The notes beneath the pieces are model-generated. The model did no database searches. It had not been told where the DNA came from and saw only the letters and a program-made list of their open reading frames with translations. DNA of 64,000 nt from Competibacter sp963695105 (GTDB taxonomy: Bacteria; Pseudomonadota; Gammaproteobacteria; Competibacterales; Competibacteraceae): contig CAVOGC010000040.1 in NCBI GenBank assembly GCA_963695105.1, positions 1 to 64,000 of the forward strand. The letters are read 5' to 3'. Positions 1 to 7,724 of this stretch are shown one piece after another; the first letter of the stretch is position 1, and each line of letters starts with the position of its first letter. The position numbers and the translations under genes are program-made.

Positions 1-125
1 AATCCATGTTCGCGGATTGTTCTTGATCGCCGCTTTACGGAACAGGCTAAACTGTCGATCTGGCATCATGTACTCTCGTAAGCTTCAATAAAATCTGCCT
101 GGCATCACGCCGAGGAGCCGAAGTA

Positions 126-1886
126 ATGGAGATCATCAAAACAGACGTCGCCATCGTCGGTGCGGGAGGAGCGGGCCTACGCGCCGCGATCGCACTCGCC
201 GAAGCCGACCCCAAGCTTCGCATCGCCTTGATCTCGAAGGTGTATCCGATGCGCAGCCACACCTGCGCGGCCGAAGGGGGCGCGGCCGGCGTCATCAAAT
301 CCGACGACAGCCTCGACCTGCACTTCAGCGACACCGTCGGCGGCGGCGACTGGCTGTGCGACCAGGACGCGGTCGAATACTTCATCAACGAAGCCCCCAA
401 GGAACTGACCCAACTGGAACACTGGGGCTGTCCGTGGAGTCGCGAACCGGATGGCTCGGTGGCGGTGCGGCCGTTCGGCGGCATGAAAATCAAACGGACC
501 TGGTTCGCCGCCGACAAATCCGGCTTCCACATTCTCCATACCCTGTTCCAGACCTCGCTCAAGTATCCGACCATCCAGCGGTTTGACGAGTATTACGCCA
601 TCGATTTGCTGGTGGACGAGGGGCGCTGTCAGGGACTCACCGCGCTGGAAATCCGCAGCGGGGAAATGAAGCAGTTCCAGGCGGGCGCGATCATCATCGC
701 GGCCGGCGGCGGGGGCAAAATGTTCCCGTTCACCACCAACGGCGCGATCAAGACCGGCGACGGCATGGCTCTGGCCTATCGCGCCGGGACCCCACTCAAG
801 GACATGGAATTCGTCCAATACCATCCGACCGGTCTGCCGAATAACGGCATCCTGCTGACCGAGGGCTGTCGCGGCGAAGGCGGCATTCTGCTCAACAAGG
901 ACGGTCGCCGCTATTTGCAGGACTACGGCATGGGTCCGGAAACGCCGGTGGGCCAACCGGTGCTTAAGACCATGGAACTCGGTCCGCGCGACCGGTTGAG
1001 TCAGGCCTTCTGGCACGAACAGCAGAAGGGCAACACGGTCAAGACCCCGTGGGGCGACTGCGTGATGCTGGATATGCGCCATCTGGGCGAAAAAAAGATC
1101 AATGAACGGCTACCGTTCGTGCGCGATCTGGCGATCAGCTATCTGGGCAAGGACCCGGTCAAGGAACCGATCCCGATTCGTCCGGTCGTCCACTACATGA
1201 TGGGCGGCATCCATACCGACCTCCAGGCCGCGACCCGGCTGCCGGGACTGTTCGCCGCCGGCGAATGCGCCTGCGTCAGCATCAACGGCGCCAACCGGCT
1301 CGGCTCCAACTCGCTGACGGAACTGCTGGTCTTCGGTCGCCGGGCGGCGCTCAGCTCGATCGCCCATCTCCAGTCCGGCTTGCCCGCCAGCAATGACGCC
1401 GCGCTGGCCGCCAAGGCGAATGAGTCGCAGGATCGCATCCAGGCCCTGTTCGACAAGAGCAAGGGCACGGAGACCATCACCGGCTTGCGTCAGGAAATGA
1501 TGGACACCATGGAAGAGAACGTCGGCATCTATCGCAGCGGCGAGGGTCTGGCGGCGGCCTGTGAAAAGATCGCCGAGCTGCGCCAACGCTACGCCAACAT
1601 TTCGGTGACGGACAAGAGTCGCGTCTACAACACCGACCTCATGCAAGCGCTGGAACTGGGGTCGATGCTCGACTGCGCCGAAGCGGTCACGGTGGGCGCG
1701 CGGGATCGCAAGGAATCGCGGGGCGCACATCAGCGACTGGATTTCACCGCCCGCGACGATGAGAACCTGCTGAAGCACTCGCTGGCCCATTACCATCCGA
1801 AGGAACCGCCGCACATCGAATATCTCGATGTCGTCATCACCAAGTCGCCACCCGGTGTTCGTGACTACTCAGGAGCCAAGAAATGA
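126..1886 (+). CDS. frdA: Fumarate reductase flavoprotein subunit
   Basis: Catalytic subunit of quinol:fumarate reductase, carrying covalent FAD and the fumarate site on the cytoplasmic face of the membrane. The 586-residue protein follows E. coli FrdA closely: GAGGAG dinucleotide-binding loop at 12-17, the flavinylated His at 45 in RSHTCAAEGG, QYHPTG near 231-236, and GANRLGSNSL near the C-terminus. GCPWSR and the ordering of conserved blocks match fumarate reductase better than succinate dehydrogenase. The ATG follows GAGGAG. It is first of four tightly packed genes (frdABCD), and the 3' end overlaps frdB by ATGA. The window edge leaves only 125 bp upstream, where no clear promoter is visible. 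Confidence 0.95.
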   Translation: MEIIKTDVAIVGAGGAGLRAAIALAEADPKLRIALISKVYPMRSHTCAAEGGAAGVIKSDDSLDLHFSDTVGGGDWLCDQDAVEYFINEAPKELTQLEHWGCPWSREPDGSVAVRPFGGMKIKRTWFAADKSGFHILHTLFQTSLKYPTIQRFDEYYAIDLLVDEGRCQGLTALEIRSGEMKQFQAGAIIIAAGGGGKMFPFTTNGAIKTGDGMALAYRAGTPLKDMEFVQYHPTGLPNNGILLTEGCRGEGGILLNKDGRRYLQDYGMGPETPVGQPVLKTMELGPRDRLSQAFWHEQQKGNTVKTPWGDCVMLDMRHLGEKKINERLPFVRDLAISYLGKDPVKEPIPIRPVVHYMMGGIHTDLQAATRLPGLFAAGECACVSINGANRLGSNSLTELLVFGRRAALSSIAHLQSGLPASNDAALAAKANESQDRIQALFDKSKGTETITGLRQEMMDTMEENVGIYRSGEGLAAACEKIAELRQRYANISVTDKSRVYNTDLMQALELGSMLDCAEAVTVGARDRKESRGAHQRLDFTARDDENLLKHSLAHYHPKEPPHIEYLDVVITKSPPGVRDYSGAKK

Positions 1887-2635
1887 GCGAACTCCAGAAA
1901 CGCCAGATCCAACTGGAGGTGCTCCGCTACAATCCGGAGACCGATAGTGCACCCCGGTTTCAGTCCTACTCGGTGCCTTGCCTCGATGAATGGGTGGTAC
2001 TGGATGCGCTGAACTACATCAAGGACCACCTGGACTCGACGTTGAGCTATCGCTGGTCCTGCCATATGGCGGTCTGCGGCAGTTGCGGAATGATGATCAA
2101 TGGCGAGCCGAAACTGGCTTGCAAGGCATTCATCCACGAGTATGCCGATCAGATCAAGGTCGAGCCGATGGCGAATTTCCCCATCGAGCGCGATCTGGTC
2201 ACGTCGGTCGAAGACTTCATCACCAAGCTGGCCAGCGTCAAGCCCTACCTGATTCCCAAGTCAGATCAGCCAGTCAGCGCTGGCGAGTTCAAGCAGACGC
2301 CGGCGGAATTGAAGAAGTTCAAGCAGTACACGCTGTGCATCAACTGCATGTTGTGCTACGCCGCGTGTCCGCAATACGGCCTGGTCCCGGAATTCCTTGG
2401 CCCGGCGGCGATCTCCATGGCGCACCGCTACAATCAGGACTCCCGCGATGGCGGACGAGATCAACGTCAGGAGGTGATCGCTTCCGATGAAGGCGTGTGG
2501 GAATGCTCGTTTGTCGGCGCCTGCTCCGAAGTGTGTCCCAAGCACGTCGACCCGGCGGGCGCATTGCAGCAGGTCAAGGTGGCCAGCACCATCGACTGGT
2601 ATAAAGAGCACTTGATGCCGTGGATGAAAAAATGA
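1883..2635 (+). CDS. frdB: Fumarate reductase iron-sulfur subunit
   Basis: Electron-transfer subunit linking the quinol site to FrdA through [2Fe-2S], [4Fe-4S] and [3Fe-4S] clusters. Cysteine motifs are intact: SCHMAVCGSCG with a later Cys in KLACKAF for the plant-type cluster, then CINCMLCYAACP and CSFVGACSEVCPKH for the C-terminal clusters. At 250 residues it has the normal family length. The start overlaps the frdA stop (ATGA), implying translational coupling, and its stop overlaps the frdC start in the same way. Confidence 0.95.
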   Translation: MSELQKRQIQLEVLRYNPETDSAPRFQSYSVPCLDEWVVLDALNYIKDHLDSTLSYRWSCHMAVCGSCGMMINGEPKLACKAFIHEYADQIKVEPMANFPIERDLVTSVEDFITKLASVKPYLIPKSDQPVSAGEFKQTPAELKKFKQYTLCINCMLCYAACPQYGLVPEFLGPAAISMAHRYNQDSRDGGRDQRQEVIASDEGVWECSFVGACSEVCPKHVDPAGALQQVKVASTIDWYKEHLMPWMKK

Positions 2636-3021
2636 ACCGTAATCCCTATATCCCCAAGATTTCCAAGACTCGTTGGTTTCTCAGTCAGCCGCGCTACAAG
2701 CGCTACATGGCGCGCGAGGTCACCTGCATTTTCATCATGGCCTACACTTTCCTGCTGATCTGGGCTCTCGGCAGCCTGGCGAATGGACCGGAAGCCTACC
2801 AAGGCTTCCTGGACGCGCTGAACAGCCCCTTGGGTATCCTGTTCAATCTGGCGACGCTGGTGGTGACGGTGTACCACAGCATGTCGTGGTTCGACGTGAC
2901 GCCACAGGCCATGCCGATCCAGCGGGGCGAGGAGTTCGTGCCGGGTAACATCATCGTCGGCGCTCATTACGGCGCCTGGGCGGTAGTCTCGCTCATCGTG
3001 TTGCTGCTGGGAGTGTTGTAG
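2632..3021 (+). CDS. frdC: Fumarate reductase membrane anchor subunit C
   Basis: Hydrophobic anchor of about 129 residues with three predicted membrane helices; with FrdD it anchors FrdAB and forms the quinol pocket. Similarity to E. coli FrdC is visible in the N-terminal RNPYIPK...TRWF segment and the YHSMSWFDVTPQAMP segment. I chose the ATG at 2632, which overlaps the frdB stop as ATGA. A GTG at 2620 in the same frame would add four residues but overlaps frdB further. A heme-free (type D) enzyme is expected from the family; I see no clear diheme ligand set. Confidence 0.88.
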   Translation: MNRNPYIPKISKTRWFLSQPRYKRYMAREVTCIFIMAYTFLLIWALGSLANGPEAYQGFLDALNSPLGILFNLATLVVTVYHSMSWFDVTPQAMPIQRGEEFVPGNIIVGAHYGAWAVVSLIVLLLGVL

Positions 3022-3023
3022 TC

Positions 3024-3365
3024 ATGGCCAAATCCAACAAACCGATCTTCTGGGGGCTGTTCGCCGCCGGCGGCACAGTCACGGCGTTCGTGACACCAGT
3101 CCTGGTTCTGCTGACGCTGTTCGCCGCGCTGGGTTTCGTGCCGAACCTGCTCACTTACGATCAATTGCACGCCTTCGCCGCCAACTGGCTGGGCAAGCTG
3201 GTCATTTTCGGCATCATCCTGCTGTCGTTGTGGCATGCCGCGCATCGCTTGCGGGTTACTTTTCATGACTTCGGCATCCGCGCCGACACACTGATCGCCT
3301 ATGTCGTCTATGGGCTCGCCGGCCTAGGCACGCTCATGACGCTGGTTTACCTGTTGCGCATCTAA
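3024..3365 (+). CDS. frdD: Fumarate reductase membrane anchor subunit D
   Basis: A 113-residue, three-helix membrane protein starting 2 nt after frdC, matching FrdD in length, position and motifs (SNKPIFWGLFAAGG at the N-terminus, LWHAAHRLR in the centre). It completes the four-subunit E. coli-type quinol:fumarate reductase. The quinone used is the interesting point: menaquinol is usual for this enzyme type, but the neighbouring rquA gene suggests rhodoquinol here (inference). Confidence 0.88.
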   Translation: MAKSNKPIFWGLFAAGGTVTAFVTPVLVLLTLFAALGFVPNLLTYDQLHAFAANWLGKLVIFGIILLSLWHAAHRLRVTFHDFGIRADTLIAYVVYGLAGLGTLMTLVYLLRI

Positions 3366-3381
3366 AGAGGCTGGTGAGTCC

Positions 3382-3429
3382 GGCCTCCCCCTGCCGCGAA
3401 CCCGCCCAGACCCGCGGCAGGGGGAGGCC
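3382..3429 (+). terminator. Hairpin after frdD
   Basis: A perfect 17-bp inverted repeat (GGCCTCCCCCTGCCGCG and its complement) with a short loop lies 16 bp past the frdD stop. No T-run follows, so it may be a transcript-stabilising or attenuating hairpin between frdABCD and rquA and not a classical intrinsic terminator. Confidence 0.55.
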
Positions 3430-3677
3430 CGAACCTATCCGTTCTATAACCGTGGCGCCGCTCCTCGCAACTGTGGGAAGCGGCGTTCTGTCTGTTCGGG
3501 TGAGCGGAAGCTGGCTAAGGCGACGAAAAACCCTGTAAAATTTAGACCTTTTAATCGAGGCGTACCGTGCAAACCTGCTCCGCTTGGGATAGCCGCCATC
3601 GAGATGCGGTATCCGGCCAACGCCGGCCTAAACCCGGCGCAGGTGCGCGTACACCCCACAATTGAGGAAACCTCCCC
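3430..3677. other. Spacer between the frd hairpin and rquA
   Basis: About 250 bp without a convincing gene on either strand. Short frames here lack ribosome binding sites and family features. It probably holds the rquA leader and promoter, but I cannot pick confident -35/-10 boxes. The rquA ribosome binding site GAGGAAA is at its 3' end. Confidence 0.5.
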
Positions 3678-4493
3678 ATGAGTTCCCAACCTGCTACGGC
3701 CGCGCTGGTTCGGCCGCAGTCATCGGATGAAGACATGGTTTTACAGCCAGTAGTCACCGACATCGAGAACGCGACCCACCGCCAAGAGTCCGATCAGGAG
3801 ATCTCAACCCCGGCGCAGGTCCCGCTGCCGGCTTACCTGCAGCAAATCTACTGGTGGGCATATCTTCACCCGGCCGCGGTGCGCGTGTTCGAGCGACAGT
3901 GGCTGGTCAATTTGATCCTGTGGGGCAATTTCGCTCAACTGCGCGACGTCGCATTGGACGAAATGGGCACCACCATCGACGGCAGCATCCTTCAGGTCGC
4001 CTGCGTCTATGGAGATTTCACCGAGCGGCTGGCCCAACGGCTGGAACCGAACGCGCGGCTGGATGTGGTGGACGTGGCGCCCGTCCAGTTGGAAAACCTA
4101 AAGGCCAAGCTGGATGGCGGCGCTCCACGCATCGCACTGCATCATCAGGACTCGACCAACCTCCATTTCGCCGATGCCAGCTACGATTACGTGGTGCTGT
4201 TCTTCCTGCTGCACGAACAGCCGGAAGAGGTCCGGGCGCAAACCATCGCGCAGGCGCTGCGCGTGGTGAAACCAGGTGGCAAGGTGATCTTCGTCGACTA
4301 CCATCGCCCCCATCTGAGCAATCCTTTCCGCTACATCATGGTGCCCATTCTCACCACGCTGGAACCCTTCGCCATGGACCTGTGGCGCAAGGAGATCACC
4401 GAATGGATTCCGGAAGAACGGGCACGGACCGCAACCGTCAAGAAAGAGACTTTTTTCGGCGGGTTGTATCAGAAGGTGGTCATCACGCTCTAG
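3678..4493 (+). CDS. rquA: Rhodoquinone biosynthesis protein RquA
   Basis: SAM-binding class I methyltransferase-fold protein of 271 residues that closely matches the RquA family, which converts ubiquinone to rhodoquinone; the family is reported to use SAM as amino donor. Recognisable RquA blocks are YWWAYLHP near residue 58, VNLILWGNF, LQVACVYGDF in place of the usual GxGxG loop, LDVVDVAPVQLENL, FFLLHEQPEEVR, DYHRPHLSNPFRY, LEPFAMDLW and the C-terminal FFGGLYQKVV. The N-terminal 50 residues are variable. Placement directly after frdABCD supports a function in rhodoquinol-dependent fumarate reduction. Its 3' end overlaps the convergent Coq10-like gene by 11 bp. I am confident of the family; the product in this organism is inferred. 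Confidence 0.88.
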   Translation: MSSQPATAALVRPQSSDEDMVLQPVVTDIENATHRQESDQEISTPAQVPLPAYLQQIYWWAYLHPAAVRVFERQWLVNLILWGNFAQLRDVALDEMGTTIDGSILQVACVYGDFTERLAQRLEPNARLDVVDVAPVQLENLKAKLDGGAPRIALHHQDSTNLHFADASYDYVVLFFLLHEQPEEVRAQTIAQALRVVKPGGKVIFVDYHRPHLSNPFRYIMVPILTTLEPFAMDLWRKEITEWIPEERARTATVKKETFFGGLYQKVVITL

Positions 4494-4953
4494 GGCGCTG
4501 AACCGGCAGGGCTTGCCCGGCATCCAGCCGGCGTGCCCGCGCCGCGAAGGCGTTGACGGTAGTCAACGCCATCTGCGCCACCAACACGTCGCCGAGCGGT
4601 TTGAACCAGAGCGAGCGGATCTCGCAGTCGAGCGCAAAGTCGATGCGACAACCCCCTTCGGTCGCGGGCGCCAACAACCAGCGGATATCGAAATAACGGA
4701 AGTGGCGGTCGGTCGACGTGACGGTGATGGAATGAGGAGGCTCCAGTTCGGTGCGGGTACGAAAGCGATACGCCAGCAAGCCCAGCATCAGCACCTGCTC
4801 CGTCTCATACCCGCTGGCGTGACGGCCGATGATCCTCGCCTCCCGCATCAACGGCAGAAATTCTGGATAGCGCTCGACATCGGCGACGAGGTCGAACATC
4901 TGCTCGGTGGAAACGGCAACCACCCGGCTCTCGCGATGCGCTGTCTTGAACAT
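4483..4953 (-). CDS. Coq10/RatA-like START-domain protein
   Basis: A 156-residue SRPBCC/START-fold protein of the Coq10 / RatA type, which binds ubiquinone or its precursors and helps respiratory function; the ribosome-toxin role claimed for E. coli RatA is not assumed here. Typical features are SREV-like SRVVAVS, the block LVADVERYPEFLP, and a C-terminal segment with WFKPLGDVL. I start at the ATG at 4953, preceded by GAGAGAGG; upstream in-frame sequence to 5190 runs through a terminator hairpin and is not coding. Convergent with and overlapping rquA, so two quinone-related genes sit side by side. Confidence 0.75.
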   Translation of the reverse strand: MFKTAHRESRVVAVSTEQMFDLVADVERYPEFLPLMREARIIGRHASGYETEQVLMLGLLAYRFRTRTELEPPHSITVTSTDRHFRYFDIRWLLAPATEGGCRIDFALDCEIRSLWFKPLGDVLVAQMALTTVNAFAARARRLDAGQALPVQRPRA

Positions 4954-5095
4954 GTCGCCTCTCTCCCCGCTTCCCGCCACCGTTATCCGCCGAAAATCGC
5001 CAGCAGCGTGCTTCGTTGTAATGGTAGTCGATTCCGCCGCTCGGCATGTGGGATTTGCGACGACCCGCAACCCGGCTGCCAGCCCCCGGCGATCG

Positions 5096-5132
5096 GCATA
5101 AAAAAACCCGGTTTGCCCGGGTTTTTTTATGC
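5096..5132. terminator. Bidirectional intrinsic terminator
   Basis: A 16-bp perfect inverted repeat, GCATAAAAAAACCCGG, loop TTTGC, then its complement, giving a GC core with A-run before and T-run after. It can terminate transcripts on both strands; on the minus strand it would end the small membrane-protein transcript upstream of the Coq10-like gene. Confidence 0.85.
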
Positions 5133-5143
5133 ACTGGCTGAGA

Positions 5144-5347
5144 TCAAGCGCTTGGCAAAAAGTGCGTCCTGGAAAATAGGCTGTCTTCAATATGTCGCCA
5201 CGCCTTCGGAAAGAGAACCGAAACCGCGGCGCCGGCGGGGAGCAGGAACAGCGCCGCTCCGAGCAGCGCGACGATCCAAAAACCCAGCACGGGAGATAAG
5301 GCCAAAACGATAATTGCTAGAACCGCCATTTTGATGATGTCTGTCAT
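5144..5347 (-). CDS. Small hydrophobic protein, function unknown
   Basis: Possible 67-residue membrane protein beginning MTDIIKMAVLAI and containing two adjacent hydrophobic stretches (roughly residues 5-20 and 22-42), followed by a short polar tail. I do not recognise a family. The start at 5347 is chosen because hydrophobicity begins there; longer in-frame upstream sequence is arginine-rich and looks non-coding. The ribosome binding site is weak. A strong terminator follows immediately. Confidence 0.4.
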   Translation of the reverse strand: MTDIIKMAVLAIIVLALSPVLGFWIVALLGAALFLLPAGAAVSVLFPKAWRHIEDSLFSRTHFLPSA

Positions 5348-5704
5348 GATATTCACGCGGCGGAAACCCCGTCTCTCAGGACAGAGACCACCTGCGTCCT
5401 CCATCTGTTTAGATGTCAGAAGCTCGGTCGCGGGCGGCTTCGTATTCTGACAGTGCGCTTGCCGTCCGGGATCAGAATTATCAAGCGAAGGCTGATCCAG
5501 CCTTCTGGTTCGCCGCCTAACGTGTGAAGACTCGTGCTTCGGGTGTCCTTTAAACGAGTCATTTCGAGGCTGCCTGCGGCGAAACACCTCTCTTTCCTGC
5601 TGACAAGAGGCTTGGCCTTCCTTCTATAGTGCAACCGAATTGAGGATATTCTAACAAATCGAATGTTGCGCTGCAATAATTTTTGCGCTTTATCACAGGG
5701 CCGT
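5348..5704. other. Intergenic region, nothing recognised
   Basis: About 355 bp between the small membrane protein and the end of the hydrogenase operon. It becomes AT-rich near 5630-5700. I see no RNA gene, repeat or protein family in it; it may hold the promoter of the small protein. Confidence 0.4.
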
Positions 5705-6910
5705 TCAGGACTCCTCGACGACCAACTCGAAACCGACGCAAGGATCGAGCGCCGTCGCCAGCAGGGCCACGGCGCGGCGAACCGGCGGCGCGCCGGTTTC
5801 AGCGACCCGCGCGCCCAACAGACTACGCGCCAATGGACCTTCCGGGTGAAAATTCCATTCCGTCGGCGCGAGGATCTTGTAATCGGTCACCTTTCCCGCC
5901 ACTACCGCTACCCGGTGGCACAAGCGACCACGCGCGCTTTCCATGCAAGTTAGACCGGTACCGGCGCCGTTCTGCTCCATCAACACTCCAGGATGATCCA
6001 CCAGCAGCACAAACTGTGCGCGGAGTTCGGCCAGCAGCTCATCCATCTCCACCCAGCGCGCCGCCCAGCGAGCGAGCAGACCATTCCCGTAGTCGGCGCG
6101 CAGATCGGCAATCAACGGATGTCGCCATAACCGGGCCAAGGCCCCGGTTTCATGGACCGCGCCATCCAGATCGGGCCGGGCGCAAAACGCATAACCGTCA
6201 CTCGCCGCCATCCGTCGCTCCAGCACGACCCGGTCGAACGCCGGCAACGGCTCCACCGTGCTGCGCCCGAAACCCGCCAAACCCTGCTCGCACAAGCAAC
6301 GCAGCGTCAGCGCCGCCGGCGTGGAGGCGTGGCGCAGCCAGCGCTCAAAGCTCCGACGGTCGGTCAAGGGCCAGTCATTGCCGATTGCGTCGCCGCAAAT
6401 TGCCTGGTGGATCGTGTGCTGGAGCTGGTCGAGCATCGCGGCGAGATCCGCCAGAGCCGGCGCCAGTCGTGCGCCGCCGATGCGATTCCAGGCCGGATCG
6501 GGGAACAGCTTGAGCGGCAGGGCGGACAAAAGTTGCCGCAGCCGTTTCAGGGGTTCGAGAGCGGGATTCGCACCGACGCAGCGCGGCCAGTCGAGCAGCA
6601 GACGCCAGGCGGTTTGTTCGAGAGATTCGGCGGCCACCAGAAAACGGCGGGCAGCCAGTTGGGGAGGTACGGGGACCATGCCGAGGGCGGCTTCGACGGC
6701 GGCAAGACCAGCGACGGTCTGCGCGATGCGACATACACCAAACAGCCGCGGCAGCAGCGCCATGGCGGCGCCGACATCGCGTCCCACCAGCACGGCGCAC
6801 AGATTGATCGGCCGGGTCGAACGCAGATCGACCACCGCGATAGCGCCGCTTTGCACCGCGACCCGGATGTTCAGGCCGCCTTCGACCCCACCGGTCGCGC
6901 CACCGGCCAT
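5705..6910 (-). CDS. hupK: Hydrogenase assembly protein, HupK-like
   Basis: A 401-residue protein resembling a degenerate [NiFe]-hydrogenase large subunit, as known for HupK. The C-terminal half keeps large-subunit-like blocks: RGRLCHRVAV, the block KILAPTEWNFHPEGPL, and ATALDPCVGFEL, where only one Cys of the usual DPCxxC remains. No N-terminal RxCGxC motif is present, so it cannot hold the NiFe site. HupK is thought to act as a scaffold during large-subunit maturation. It is the last gene of the hyb operon, 66 bp after the HypC-like gene. Confidence 0.72.
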   Translation of the reverse strand: MAGGATGGVEGGLNIRVAVQSGAIAVVDLRSTRPINLCAVLVGRDVGAAMALLPRLFGVCRIAQTVAGLAAVEAALGMVPVPPQLAARRFLVAAESLEQTAWRLLLDWPRCVGANPALEPLKRLRQLLSALPLKLFPDPAWNRIGGARLAPALADLAAMLDQLQHTIHQAICGDAIGNDWPLTDRRSFERWLRHASTPAALTLRCLCEQGLAGFGRSTVEPLPAFDRVVLERRMAASDGYAFCARPDLDGAVHETGALARLWRHPLIADLRADYGNGLLARWAARWVEMDELLAELRAQFVLLVDHPGVLMEQNGAGTGLTCMESARGRLCHRVAVVAGKVTDYKILAPTEWNFHPEGPLARSLLGARVAETGAPPVRRAVALLATALDPCVGFELVVEES

Positions 6911-6976
6911 GTCAGGATTAGCGGCCCCGTCGTGGGACGATGCGAGGATCGAGCAACGCGCTGACCGACTTCGCCG

Positions 6977-7219
6977 TCATGCCGACGCGTTGTCGCCGGT
7001 CGCGCCGACGAATTCGTCGAACAGACGGTAAATCTCGGCCGCCTCTTCGGGCGCGATCTTTTCCACGGCGAAGGCGCGCGCTTGCAGGATCAGGAAATCA
7101 CCGATGGCGACCTCATCCTGAAGCAGCAGCAAGCTCACCTCCAGCCGCTCGCCGTAGCGCTCCACCACCGCGCTGGCGTTGCGGATTCCGACCACTCGGG
7201 CCGGGATGGCGACGCACAT
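6977..7219 (-). CDS. hybG: Hydrogenase maturation chaperone, HypC/HybG family
   Basis: An 80-residue protein beginning MCVAIPARV, the family signature; Cys2 binds HypD and the large-subunit precursor during Fe(CN)2CO delivery. The rest fits the small beta-barrel fold. It lies inside the hyb operon, 4 bp downstream of the protease gene, which suggests a chaperone dedicated to this hydrogenase (as HybG in E. coli). A second HypC lies at 27492-27731 with hypDE, so the window holds two paralogues. Confidence 0.88.
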   Translation of the reverse strand: MCVAIPARVVGIRNASAVVERYGERLEVSLLLLQDEVAIGDFLILQARAFAVEKIAPEEAAEIYRLFDEFVGATGDNASA

Positions 7220-7223
7220 GGGC

Positions 7224-7724
7224 CTAGGTCACCGCGACCGGCGCGGCGCGGCGCGGCGTCAGGAGCAGCCCCAGCCCGCGCAGCGCGCCGGCCAAACACT
7301 CCACCGCCCGCTCCAGCGCCGCCGCCACCTCAGGCGACAGTTCGACGCCCAATTCCAAATCGGCCGGCGCCACTCCGATCAGGGTGAGCGCGGCCGGCGC
7401 TTCTTCCATCAGGATCAAGGTCGCCAGCACCTCCGCCAAACCCAACTGATGCGGGGAGAAGCGAGTTTGAAACAAAGCCGGCACTTCGGCATCGGCCAGT
7501 TTCACCACCGACCCTGGCGGCGCGCCGGTTTGCACCGCATCGCACACCAGCAGATGATCGCAACCGGCCAGGGTGTCCAACAGATCCATGCCAACGGTGC
7601 CGCCATCGACCACTTCGACTGTCGCCGGCAGAACGTAGCGCGCGGCCAGCGCCTCGACCACCCGGACCCCGACGCCCTCGTCGCGCAGCAGGATGTTGCC
7701 GAGGCCCAGGACCACGATTCTCAT
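7224..7724 (-). CDS. hybD: [NiFe]-hydrogenase maturation protease
   Basis: A 166-residue endopeptidase of the HybD/HyaD family that removes the C-terminal tail of the large subunit after nickel insertion. It has the N-terminal GLGNILLRDEGVG motif with nickel-sensing Glu16, an internal VVDGGTVGMDLL block and the FSPHQLGL region with the expected His. The start codon shares one base with the hybC stop (TAATG), so the two are translationally coupled, as expected for protease and substrate. Confidence 0.92.
   Translation of the reverse strand: MRIVVLGLGNILLRDEGVGVRVVEALAARYVLPATVEVVDGGTVGMDLLDTLAGCDHLLVCDAVQTGAPPGSVVKLADAEVPALFQTRFSPHQLGLAEVLATLILMEEAPAALTLIGVAPADLELGVELSPEVAAALERAVECLAGALRGLGLLLTPRRAAPVAVT

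Noticed and set aside
1..125. A possible gene or FNR half-site at the window start
   Set aside because: The TTGATCGCCG sequence matches only a half-site, and no open frame with family features reaches the edge.
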